Source: Diploscapter coronatus
Lineage: Eukaryota > Nematoda > Chromadorea > Rhabditida > Rhabditidae
Assembly (NCBI GenBank): GCA_964036155.1
Contig: OZ038423.1
Location: 15,825,249-15,889,248 of the forward strand
Reading direction: 5' to 3'
Length of the DNA: 64,000 nucleotides
Positions 45,001 to 56,486 of this stretch are shown here, piece by piece (within the stretch, counting starts at the first letter, position 1; the number at the start of each line of letters is the position of its first letter). Under the pieces are notes generated by a model, which worked only from the letters and a program-made list of their open reading frames with translations, made no database searches and was not told the origin of the DNA. The translations under genes and the position numbers were made by a program.

Positions 45001-46910
45001 TACGATCTCTGTCTTCTCTTCTACAGGAGACCTACAACGTGCAACATGCACTCAATCCGATTTCTGCAATCGTCAGCGAAGCTGTCATGTCGTTGCAGGA
45101 GAAAGCGGATATCGTCAGTAATAAGGTTAGAATTTCTTAAATCTAAACATCTATTGAATTTTGTGATTTGGATGGGAAATAAGGAGCTGGTGGGTACGAC
45201 GAAGGTGCCGAAAATACTTGATACACCCTGTATCAATTCTCCATCTGCTCATATTTTATCGCTCGCAATCAATAGTATTCCATCTTTGCAAATTAACCAT
45301 AATTGCTCTGAAAATCGATGATCAATCATTAGTGCCCGAGACAGCTTGTTGCGAGTGGCTATGACTCTATTGGGCATTCGGATTGTTGGGGATTGGGTCA
45401 GATAAACACACCTGAAGAGGATAGAGAATATGTTAGGAGATTGGAGATAAGATTGAGGTTAACATTGAGAAGAGAGGGTTAAGAACACAGAATAAGACGT
45501 TCCTTCACTTTTACCCTTATGAGCAGATCAACTTTCATTAACGCGCGTGTACAAGTTTGACTCACAAAAGGAACACAAGTTAGAACTCGACCAATGCAAA
45601 AGAAGGAGTGACATGGCTCTGGGAAAGCTGCACAACTTGTGAATAAGCAGAATGCCATTCGAAAGTTTAATTAGAAAAAAGTAATGCAGCAACGCCATTT
45701 GAATTTGAATAACGATAAAAGTCAGATTTTACATTTTAGAATGTTTTTCTAAATATTTCACTTTGCATCATTATTTTACTCATAAGTTTAGTAAAAAAAT
45801 CCTCCCGTAGATGGCAAAAATCATAAAGGAAAGGCTAGAATTGGATGTGATTGAAATTATGTACTATTCTTAGAAAAGGCGTCATAAAATTATGTGAAGC
45901 CCTATAATTTTCAGGTGATCTCCCGCTGTCTGAGTGCGAACTCGGCGATGGAAGAATTCGATCTGCCTTACAGAAGGAAGAGGGAGACGATTCGCCGAGA
46001 CACAGGGGCATTGCGATGGATCAGAGACGCAGAGCGACAGAGGCAGAGTGGAGCCAGGATCTATGCACAGATTGTCGCTGCTCTCCACAACAGGGTAGGT
46101 CAGAAACTGCTTGGGGATCTTGTTTACATACTCATGCAAGACTATGCAATAGTCGATGAAACAAACACAGGAATGAGATAAGCGAGAGATTGACATCCAA
46201 ATCGAACAGATTATTGGCATGTTTTGATTGGTTTGATACACAGAATACCAAATCGATTCAAACTTTAAGATGAAACATGACTTTTGTACATTATGATCAA
46301 CAATAGAGAGATTTTGAATTCGAAAATCAATTCGATTTTTGTAGCTCCATTCCTAATACTGTTTTTCATCAACTTATAGAAAAACAAAACGATAAATTTT
46401 CAATTTAGCTACGTGAACTACGAAATTTCTTCAATGATATTCCTTCCGATATATGCGTGAAGCATAACACATCTGAAGTGCCAGGGAAGAGATGTTGGAA
46501 TGGAAAGGTAGAAGTTGAGGAGTCTGAAGCTGGAAAAGAATCTCACGCTGTCGGAATCGAGAGGCACATTTATCGAGGTATTTAGAAGATATTGAATGCG
46601 CAGAATTATCGTAGAATACTTTAGGTCAATTTGTTGAACAACGAATGAAAATGAATTGGATAAGTGCCAAGATCCGGACTAAATTGAATGGCAAAGACTA
46701 TCCGTTTGAAGGCAGCGGAGATGACGAAGATTACGTGAGTTCTTTTTTTTTTTTGAATTAATCCAATATCAAGATCTTTAGTTCATATCATCTGGAAACG
46801 ATATCGATGATTCCTCAAGGGCTCAGTTTTCTAAATCCGATAGCTGCAATAATTCAATATCCTTACCGATATTACTAATGTTTCTATCATTACGCTACAT
46901 TTTCCTGTAG
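42033..46910 (+). CDS. Glypican, GPI-anchored heparan sulfate proteoglycan, 519 aa
   Basis: Eleven exons: 42033-42165, 42393-42542, 42599-42690, 42855-42983, 43194-43367, 43580-43742, 44995-45125, 45915-46094, 46409-46577, 46625-46734 and 46782-46910; 1560 nt, all phases close. Order of features: signal peptide MLIRLAVVLAAIPMPHCVA; TSCGLLL; CSSTSCCSPETEHHL; EMFTRTYGSLYTSN; PFGDIP; the cysteine cluster CSLCSNLLSKPCASSC; LQETYNVQHALNPISAIVSE; furin-type YRRKRE; CWNG; the Ser-Gly attachment site EGSGDDEDY; and a hydrophobic C-terminus for GPI addition (ISLPILLMFLSLRYIFL). Glypicans shape Wnt and BMP signalling at the cell surface. C. elegans has two, lon-2 and gpn-1; I cannot tell which this one matches. 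Confidence 0.93.
45170..45233. mobile_element. Solo mariner-type terminal repeat in glypican intron 7
   Basis: Read on the minus strand, GATACAGGGTGTATCAAGTA begins a segment ending near 45170. TACAGGGTGTxxCAAGTA is the usual mariner-like end. No transposase or opposite end is seen nearby. Confidence 0.45.
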
Positions 46911-47211
46911 TGACTTAAATAATTTTCCTTCAAAAACTAATTTGACTTGAAAAACTAGTCCTTCTGAAACGTGTTGATATTCATGCGGGTATCAAAGATT
47001 TATAAAATCTCAACGATTGTGCTTTCATCGCGAAATTGTAAAAGTAGACAGAATCTACTTTCAAATTTATAAATAAAGCTTACTAAATTAGAAAATGTAT
47101 CATAATTAAACAAATATTTTTTAAATGTAAATTTATAGATAGTAAGCCTAACATACCCGTAAAGCTTTTTCAACACTAATACTGAATGGTGGCAATAATT
47201 ATTTCATTGTG
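46911..47211. other. Intergenic between convergent glypican and fucosyltransferase genes
   Basis: AT-rich 300 bp. AATAAA-type signals occur near 47070 on the plus strand. Nothing else seen. Confidence 0.5.
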
Positions 47212-49800
47212 TCATGCCATTCTATCATCAGATGTGTATTTGTTAATGAAGGATGAATCGCACTTTCCATCTGAATACCATTTGTGCGTGTTATGATATG
47301 TCTTCGGTGGTCCTCGGGGCAGCTGCAATCTTCTGCACAGTTCACAGAAACCTGTCGATTCGTCCATATCGGTCACAATTCTGGAAATTTGAAGCTTTAT
47401 AATTTATAATTGAAAATATAAGTAGAGTCATCAAATCCGTTCTTTTACAAAAGTGCGCTTGTGGTAGAGACGTGGTAGCTTGAAACGAGAATTTAGGGAA
47501 GGAAGCACCTTTAAATCAAGAATATCATCAATGCCCATCCTTAAATCGACGATATATCTGATAAAATGTTTCTATGTCAAAAATAAGTCCAAAATATTCA
47601 AGAATAAAGAGGCGTATGCGATATTTCGCTCGCAAAAATGTTCATTTTGGTGATGGATTTTTGCAGCTTTTACGATCCGATTTTTTATCTTTTCTTCATA
47701 GATGCTTTATTTACAACCCAGATCACCTTATTGTACAGAAATTTTATCCAGAAAAGTGCTTTGGAAGTTTTCTCGGGGACCGTAATTCTGCACAAGAACG
47801 AAAAAAACCTGTTGAATTACTATAAACAATTTTCGACAAACCTATAAGTTTCCCTCCATCTATGATATTCGAGATACGACTCCTTGTCAGATGCGATTTG
47901 TTTTATTCTGAGCACAAAGTCATCGAGATTCTCGAAATCATCGACTGCAATGAACGTGTCATCGGGCACTCCGATGCGACTGTAGATCTGCCTGCTCATC
48001 ACAATCGGCACGGCCATTCTGCCTTCTAGTGTTTCGTATAATTTCTCCGTCACATAATCGACACAATTAGAGTTTTCGAATGCCAGGTAGAATTTGTATC
48101 TTCTAAAACTAATTCAATCAAATTTCGAGAAAATTTATGACCACTTGATAAGATTCCTGGCACAAGCGTCCGCTTTCTTCGAAGACGTGTCGCAATTAGG
48201 TAATTTTGTTCCACATTCGCCCCATTTATCTGAAAGATCTTAAAAATTTCCACAATACTTCATTTTTCTGCAATACGTTTACAGAACATAAATTTATGTA
48301 GTATTATAACAAATGCAATATTTAATAGACAAACTGATTATGATTTTCCATAATTATCAACCACTCACCAACTTTCAATCCAGCCTGTTCCAGTTCATGA
48401 ATAAGCTCTTTTCGTTTATTCGATGTTGCACAATTACTGGAGAGCCATGCAGCTAGGTGCAGACTTTCGTTCTTCATATCCCAAATTTCATCGAGATTCA
48501 CATATTCTAAACTGTGAGGTTTATATATTCTTCCAAACGAAATCCAGCTTTTCCTATCCAATTTAGCGAAATATCCATATGGATGCCACACATCAGAATC
48601 CAATCGATAGGTCATCGTCCAATTTATGTAATCTAAAAGTAAATTAGATGTAATAGTAATTGTATCAAAGCGAACTTCTCTCGAATATGAAATGGTCGTT
48701 GATCGGAGACTCGAGTGTCCAAGCAACGAAGATCTGTTCCGGGCCCTTTCGCGGTATTTGGTAACCACCTTTGAGGCAATTTCTGCTATGAAATATAACA
48801 GCATCCGCTTTCAGATGATCACTCAAATTATTAGAAATGTGACAATAGTCCTACAAAAATTCTAAATAATTTTAACTTAGTATAAATCTTCACCCTAGTC
48901 GATTCACAATTGTATAAAAATCGTTCATCGCTAATGGGAGTTCCAAAGAATGTCGTAGGGACATAAATTAAAACTTTCTTTCGATTAACCCATTCAATAG
49001 TGTGCTTCTCCAAAGTCCAGGATCTATTCGAAGGAGTTATTATCACATCGTCGAAGACTGAAAATAACAATTTGCAAGGGAAGTGCGCAAATCGGAACTC
49101 ACAATTCTTGGCGAAATTTCCCTTGTACAAGGGTTTTCGATGATGTGGATGACAATGGTAAAGTCAAAAAGTGCAAAATAGGAGCCAGCAGGTAGAAAAT
49201 TGGTAAAGGTCTCGTTTCTTCACCTCTGTTTGAGACTTTGCAAGTTTGCATACATTTGTGAAAAAACAGATTTTCTCATTTTTTACGCAAAATGAGTGAA
49301 AATGGTTGAGAACTTCCTGGTTTCAGGTTCCTATTTTGCTATTTTTTAGCTCACTGTCGTCATCCCCGTTACACCATGTCATTCTCCTCACCATGACAAG
49401 TTTTATCAGTTAGAAATAAGAGAAAGTGTAAAATATCCAAATTCTCAGGAAAATAGTATTGGGGAGAGAAAAAGAGGAAAGAGGAGCAAAGGGATAAAGT
49501 GTGTCATTAAAACTCTCTATTTGGAAAGTTTGATCAGGATCTGTGATTTTCAACTCGTGCACTTCCCTTGTTAGGTGTCAACTAACGATGGAAATTCAAT
49601 TTCGATTTGTGTACTTATTATATTCATCTCTAATTTTTTTTGTAAATTATAAAAAAAAAAGACTTACATCTATAATATGAATTCATTCCGAGTAGTTTCC
49701 AACCATAATATCTTATATCATTACTGATGTACAAATTGATTACCAAATACATAACGATCGTGATCGAGCATAATATCAGAAACTGTTGGAGAGCTTTCAT
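47212..49800 (-). CDS. GT10 fucosyltransferase (alpha-1,3 type), copy A, intact, 416 aa
   Basis: Seven exons: 49800-49668, 49057-48894, 48850-48676, 48632-48369, 48229-48145, 48102-47842 and 47380-47212; all phases close. A type II signal anchor (FLILCSITIVMYLVINLYIS) follows a short cytosolic start, as in Golgi fucosyltransferases. GT10 marks: KVLIYVPTTFFGTP, ADAVIFHSRN, ESPINDHFIF, NWTMTYRLDSDVWHPYG, WLSSNCATSNKR, then FYLAFENSNCVDYVTEKLYE, AVPIVM, and DDTFIAVDDFENLDDF with HRWRETY. The family transfers fucose from GDP-fucose to N-acetylglucosamine in N-glycans or Lewis-type structures. The C-terminal FCELCRRLQ is shared with copy B. Intron 1 holds a family-A foldback element only 16 bp from exon 2. 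Confidence 0.9.
49074..49570. repeat. Foldback element, family A copy 2
   Basis: Left end GGGAAGTGCGCAAATCGGAA and right end ACTCGTGCACTTCCCTT are inverted, and the left arm matches the element at 4533 (GGGAAGTGCGCAGATTGAAG). Inner arms again pair a GATGA...GACAATGG...AATAGGAGCC segment with GGTTCCTATTTTGC. The loop is longer than in copy 1. Confidence 0.8.
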
Positions 49801-51139
49801 TCAATTGCTAAAGTTTATTATCAAGTTAATATTGATTAAAAAATTTTTTATTACTTGATATAAATAATAAGTGTTCATCCAGAATGATTTCATTGACAAA
49901 TTTGGTTAATTTATGAACATCGTGGAATTTCAATATTATTGATTGGAGGGAACGTCGATATTTGAAATTGCTTTATTCGTCTCATTTGTCTTCTACGCGA
50001 TCCACTACTTTGCTCCTCAAATTCGATTTCTAATCACTGCATGAGCATCGACTCTTTCTCTCCAATCAGCGATGCTTTTATAGAAACTTACTCTCTGACA
50101 AATTCTAAGATTTTGAATAAGTGCTTATTAAAATTGTATTCTAAATTCAGTGCGATATTTCAGAATGAATGATCCTTGAATTATATTTAAAAAATAAGTA
50201 ATACAAACCCCCTATAAAGTTTTCTGAGCAAATGATGTAATTGAGCAGAGCAAGATGATTGGCTGGATCATTTTCCTGCAAAATACCATTGTTTAGGCAA
50301 TATAATGAAAGTTGAAGAACTTTCTAGCAAATTAACAGTATTATGTGAAGTGAAAATCGATATTTAGTAAAATTTTGAACAACAGCTGAGAATACGTTGA
50401 ACATGATTGATTAGTAGTACATTGCCTTAGAAATACATAAAACAAGAAGATACGCAAATGGTTCTTAATTTAGGATTCAAAGAAAGTGTATTCTTTCTGT
50501 TTGAAAATGGAAAATTCATTGCACGAGGTGTTCACTTCTATTATTCGTTTTCTAGAAAAGCCATGAAATTTTTACTTATTTCTTTACCCTTCTCTATATT
50601 TTTAAAGCTAGTAATAAATAGATCTAGTGAAAACTTGTTAGTTAACTTATTCTGCATATGTGGAGAGTATAATATTTGGTATTAATTAAATTTCACCCAT
50701 CGGATGATCCATCCCGTAGATTTTTTTTTTATCTTTCGTCATTCTTAATATTAAGATATTTATATTCATTCATTTAACTTTCAAAAATATTTATTATCGA
50801 CAAATAAGTGAAGTGAATCACAAAAGCACATTTGAGACTAGATGAAGGCAATTTTCAGGCGTTTTACCCGCAAAATCGGACCACAAATTATAGATTCGGA
50901 GCAGAAATCAGCAATAAACGCAGTACAGGAAAAACCATAACAAGGTCTGATAGCATAACAAATAATAGATTCTACAAAATAAATAGCATTCATCTTGATG
51001 AACTTTGTCGTCATGGAATCACCACGAACACCCTATTTTAGGTCACAATTAATCAAATAAAGTGTCTAAGGAATTAAGAATTTGATAAGTGAGTTATAAA
51101 ATGCAATAAGAGGTTAATTTTTTTTAAATTTAATGACAA
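49801..51139. other. Spacer between the tandem fucosyltransferases
   Basis: About 1.3 kb, AT-rich, no gene seen. An open frame at 50458-50685 starting MVLNLGFKESVFFLF has no splice partner or motif. Confidence 0.45.
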
Positions 51140-53871
51140 TTATTTGAGATATTTATCAGCAATTGACTGATTACACATCCCATTTGTGTGCCAACCGTTG
51201 ACATCCTCGTATGATTTTGATGTCTCAATCGGTAACTGTAAACGTCGGCACAATTCACAAAATCCTGTTGAATCGTGATGCTCAGGTATCACTCTGAATA
51301 CATTGATTTTCTTTCTGATACAAAAATGATTGAATACAGCATTGTAGAATGAAAAGTCGCAACATCACTATGGATTTTAATATTTTTTTTTCTCCAAATT
51401 ATGACATTTGACTTTGTAATTTTCTAAGTTTGAGTGATCCAGATTTGTATTTTTATTGTATATTTTTAGCATCAATATCATTTAGAGGAATTTCTATTTC
51501 ATTACAAATTATCATAAAAGATCTAAAATACAATTGAAAATTATTCTACCTGTAAGTTTCTCTCCACTTGTGATATTTCAGATATAGCTGTTTATCGTTT
51601 GCAATTTTATTGACTTCAGCGACCAAATCCTCTAGGTCTTCGAAGTCATCGATAGCGATGTAGGAATCATCAGGAATGCCCAGTTTCTGGTAATATCCCC
51701 TGGCTAGCACAATCGGCACGGCCATTCGAGAGTAGAGTGTCTCATAGAATTTCTCAGTCACATAGTCAATACAATTCGTATTCTCAATTGAAATGTAGAA
51801 TTTGTAGGGCCTAAATTGGAAATGAATTAGATAAGCAATTGTATTATCATCATTGTGGAGTAGCGAGTAAAACTGTCCTGCTATTATTTCATTAAGAATA
51901 ATCAACTGTAGTTAGATCAATTTTGAAAAATTTCGAATCGGAACCGGAATTGAATTTTCCTTTGACACGGAATCGGAATTCCGAACACCCGTGTCCAGAC
52001 AAATATTTCAATAAACAAGAAAGAATAAACCGTGATTTGATGCAGAAGTAATTAGATTTTTTCGCAATTTTCGTAATGGTTTGTGATTTTTTGCAATAGA
52101 ATTATACCTTGCATATCTTAAAATAAAATAAAACCTCACCTAACGAGTTCTTGAACACAGGGATACCCTTGTTTCTCCACACCAAAGCAAGTTGGATGCG
52201 TTTTTCCACAATGACCCCATCTGTCTATCTGTAATTGATTTTTTTCTCCAAATTTCATCTTGCTTCATTCACTAATCTACCTTTAATCCTTTACCTTCTA
52301 ACTCTTTGACTAATTCAGTTCGCCTATTCTTCGCAAAACAGTTACTTGCGAGCCAAGTTGCTGGTGGCAAGGTTGGACTCTTCATATTCCATATTTCTTC
52401 ATAATCAACCTCATCTAAAGAGTTTGTTCTTTCAGGTAATCACATTTGGCAAAGAGAATGGTCTACTTTTGTGATCTAGTTTTTCGAAATGCCCATATGG
52501 ATACCAAATATCAGCATCTCTCCTGGGTGTCATCGTCCAGTTTATTACGTCTGAAAGAAATTTTTAGATTGTTAAAATTGAAAAATTGGATCTTATCAGA
52601 ATTAATAATCATTAAATAACTTGCCAATAATGGCTTAATGACTTATTCTAATCCTACTTTTCCCAGGTCTAAAATGGTCATTAGCTGGAGATTCAAGAGA
52701 CCACAAAATATATGGTTGTTTTGGATCTCGTTTCTTAGGCAATTGCATTTGTGAGTAGTCCGCGTTGTGGAATAAAATGGCGTCAGCCTTGTTTGCATCT
52801 GATTTCGAAGTTGAGATTTCACAAAATCCCTGAAATATCTTCGTAACTTTATTATTATTATTGTAAATTGGAAGAATTCACAAACTCAAAGAATATGATC
52901 AGTATTTATACCTTGTATATTTCTGGTATTAGTTTGTACAAGAAAACTCTCTTGATCAGCTCTCAAATTATTGTGACCATTTGTATTGCATTTATGGATC
53001 TATCCTATCTTCTTACAATAAATCTCTTACTTTAGTTGAACTGCATTCATCTAGGAATCCCTTTTTGACGATATCCATTCCGAAGAATGTAGTTGCAGCA
53101 AAAATGAGCACCTTCTTTCGGTTGACCCCCCATTCTGTGGTTGACTGCTTCTTCGTTGTAGCCTTCGCTAGAGTGTCCTTTTCATTTACGACTGAAAAAA
53201 TGAAAGATTCCAGAAATTTTAACTATGCGCGTAAATGTTTAAGGGGGGATTGTCTGGCTGGAATTGTCTGCCAGAATCGATATCGGTGAATGATCACAAA
53301 CGTAGGCTCATGGCAACACACATCAAATACTTTTATGACATTTTCAATTATATTTATGATTTCACCATTTACACTATCTCTCCTTTCAATTTTAATAATA
53401 TGGAATTCAAAATTCCTTATCAGATATTTCAAAAACGTTGAGTAAAACAATTCCTATCAGTTAGAATAATGTTCGAAATGGTAGTGCATAAGTAAAATAA
53501 AATGATAAATATGATATTTTATCACAACTGTCGAGCTTTCCTTATAATTTCGTGCAGATTTGTATCACTTTCAAAAACCTTTCAGGTGTTGGTTCTGTGA
53601 AAGATTTTTCACGATTCTATCCTAAGAATAAACAACGATTAGTTCTATATGTTCACAAGCACATCGTTTAAATAAATGAGCTGTAAAAGCGAAAAATGCT
53701 AAGACTTTTTCAATATCCGCACGAAATTATAGGCCAGTCTAATATTAGCATTTTCATAAAGCACATTTACAAACCTCTATAATGTTCATCAGCTGAGAAT
53801 AATATGCTAAAGATGAGATATGAACTGGCGATGGCACCGATAACGAGTGCGACCCTTTGGAGGGGCCGCAT
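51140..53871 (-). CDS. GT10 fucosyltransferase, copy B, with an apparent frameshift in exon 4
   Basis: Exons parallel copy A: 53871-53775, 53191-53031, 52829-52658, 52550-52281, 52228-52140, 51810-51550 and 51293-51140. Signal anchor LVIGAIASSYLIFSILFSA, then KVLIFAATTFFGMD, ADAILFHNAD, ESPANDHF, NWTMTPRRDADIWYPYG, WLASNCFAKNRR, IDRWGHC, FYISIENTNCIDYVTEKFYE, AVPIVL and DDSYIAIDDFEDLEDL. Exon 4 is 270 nt where the phases require one fewer; the frame breaks between DHKSRPFSL and NSLDEVDYEEIW (about 52420-52460). All other boundaries keep phase. Either a young pseudogene or an assembly error. The tandem arrangement shows a duplication; the two proteins are well diverged outside the motifs. Confidence 0.82.
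51932..51996. repeat. GGAATTCC-family hairpin in copy B intron
   Basis: GACACGG and CCGTGTC enclose AATCGGAATTCCGA; further GGAACCGGAATT lies to the left. Resembles the hairpin at 55652 and the element at 1551. Confidence 0.6.
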
Positions 53872-54746
53872 TCGACGACCTAAAATCGACAAAATGCGTT
53901 TCTACGAAGCAAACATATCCTTATAAATAAACCATAGAAACGGCTGAAAGTCATTTTGATCATAGAAAGTATAGAATAATTGAGCATTAGTGAATGAAGA
54001 TGCGGATAGGCTTTAGTTGATTCGATGGACTCGTCATAACATTGCTGTACGAAATAAAATATGAATATAGAATTTCATGGAAATATTATCTAGATTGGAG
54101 AAGTCATTTTGAAAGCAATTTTCCAATTTTTCCGTTATTTAAAGATCATTCATTTTCGTTTTACATAGATTTTTTTCTTTCTTCCAGTTTCTACCATTGC
54201 TACTAAATAATAAATTGTTAGTTTGAGCGAGTGCAAGCATACGGTATTATTTATGCAAAAGTAGAAATTTAGAAGGGTTAGATAAATGTAGGCAACTCCT
54301 AGCTGAACATTGAAATAAATCAGAAATTTCAACAAATTTACTAACATTCAATGCTAGTATGGTGTATCAAATATCAATAAATTTAAAATCTCGTCATTTT
54401 GATACGCTATATTCGATATGATTATCCTATCGTTAGATTTAATATGATTTACTATTTGGGTAGAAATAATGTAACGATTATTTGATGCAGACCTAGGGAA
54501 TATTTTGGCCCGACCAAAAATTTATCGAGATTTGTAAGCCGTACGAGCGAAAGCGTAATTACAATGAGTCACAAAACTTGAGCAATTCATGATTTATAAA
54601 ATTTCTTATATCTTTTAATTCGTATCGAAGCAGTTTTCTTGAAAATTTGCAGACTTAGAGACGCAAACAAGTGGAATTGAACGTCTAAATTTTTCTCCAA
54701 GTTTACTCGTGAAAGATACCAGCTAGCAGTCATTAAAATATCAGGG

Positions 54747-54938
54747 CATTTAATAAAAGTAGTACCACAAGAATTGAACGAATATGCATATTTTGAGTCA
54801 AGTAAAAAGTAATAGCTTGCCCATAAGGCATAGAGTAGGGATTTAGTGATAAAATGCTGGATATGAAACTTTTCAGCTCAAAAATTCATTTATATGATAA
54901 TTTTATAGATTTTTCAGTACTACTTTTATTAGTTACCA
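54747..54938. mobile_element. MITE with 9-bp target-site duplication
   Basis: The 192-bp element has imperfect inverted ends sharing TAATAAAAGTAGTAC, and is flanked by identical 9-bp direct repeats ATATCAGGG at 54738-54746 and 54939-54947. A 9-bp duplication fits Mutator-like (MULE) or related transposases acting in trans. No coding frame inside. Confidence 0.75.
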
Positions 54939-55651
54939 ATATCAGGGATTGTTCCTAGATTTTGTGCGCTGCTGAATGAAATTATTTCGAGCAGGTGAAA
55001 CTTGGACTAATAAAAGGTTGGCGATAAAATTTTCTGAAGAAAATATGTTGGAATAATTGAAAAATATTTCTAACGATCGTTCACCCTAGTTCTGGTTTTA
55101 TGTCATGAGGGAATAAATACAGGACAGAAAATGGGCTATAATGGATTGGAGCAGAATTGTGAATAAGAAAGAGCAGAGCAGAGCAGAAAGTTAAAGGCAG
55201 AAGGCGAAGAGCTAAGAAATAGAGATACAGATACAGAACTGCAAGAGGGGTTGTTTGCTCAGAACAGCAGACTGTCAACAAACAGTCAAAATGAAAGAAG
55301 TACAACCGCAGTCGAAATCATTGCAAGCCGAACGCTCTAAAGCTCAGGTCAAGACGGACAATCCTCTCTAGTCTTCAAAACGACAGTCAATTATCAAAAC
55401 AGCATAGCCAGGCCTAAGCAAGGCTTAAGCCAAATCCTCAGTGCAGACCCCATCCATTATAATTTTTCGTTTTGGTTAAAGGCCTTTATAGGTTTGATCA
55501 TAATTAGGCGCCATTATGTTTGCGCGAAAATATTTTAGAGTGGTGTATGTAAATCATTTTGTTCGATAAACGTCTGAATAAAATTAAAATTTCATGGAAA
55601 GCAAACAGTAGTAGAATTATAAATTCGCTTATTTTTAAATATATTGTGAGA

Positions 55652-55706
55652 GCCAGGGCTGGGCGGAATTCGAAAATCGCAATTCGGAATTCCGCCCGGC
55701 CCTGGT
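55652..55706. repeat. GC-rich palindromic hairpin, GGAATTCC family
   Basis: GCCAGGGCTGGGCGGAATTC pairs with GAATTCCGCCCGGCCCTGGT across a short loop, giving a strong stem of about 23 bp in AT-rich surroundings. Confidence 0.8.
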
Positions 55707-56446
55707 GAGAGCGAAGTCGAATCGTTTTGAAAATGACAAATTACAAAAAATATTTTGACTAATAAGTCGTAAATGTAATCAGAATTTCATAGATATAATT
55801 TAGGTTAATTAGTCCATTTGTAACGCTATTTACTTCTTTAGACTACGAGCTGAAATAATAAAATGTTTGAATCTGACTTACGTGATAAGATAAAACAAAG
55901 TGAATTCATCCGGATCATAGCATGCAGCTAATTCGAGATTTTTCATAAATATTCTGCCATTCTTAAAATAAAATTCTGTCGTGTTATGTGCAGAATAGTC
56001 ATCAAATATCGCCTTATGAAATTCAATTTAACGTCAAGGAAATGAACATATTTTCGCAATCCGCGAGCATTCATTAGAACAAAACAGTTGAACAAGTTCA
56101 TTCTTGACAGGCGTGCAGGGCAACAATAAATACTGATTTAATTCTTTTTTAAAGCAATAAATATTTGGTTGACAATTTGTAAACACGCTTTATAAGAGGA
56201 AATAAAAGACAAAAAGCTTCCAGAATTGTTGAGCAGGATTTTTCTTTCTCGCAAAGTGCTATGGCGACTCAACGTCAATATCACATTCATCCAGAAATTG
56301 TTTTTTTTCAAAGAAAAATGAGAAAGCACGTAAATTCTAGTTATTAATGCTCGTTAAACTAAATGAAAAATGTCTTTCTAAAATATATGCTATTTAGTTG
56401 AGAAGGTATATTACCTCATATATGGATGAGTGAATGATAAATGTAA

Positions 56447-56486
56447 CTAGACTTCGGTCGGTCGCTTCGCGGCCTCCCTTGTCTAG
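56447..56486. repeat. Compact GC-rich hairpin
   Basis: CTAGAC and GTCTAG form the outer stem; GGTCGC and GCGGCC form the inner stem around a TTC loop. It could be a short foldback element or a structured RNA; nothing else supports a gene. Confidence 0.4.

Noticed and set aside
55081..55305. Hydrophobic minus-strand frame
   Set aside because: Composition-driven, with no splice signals; the plus strand there is simply purine-rich.
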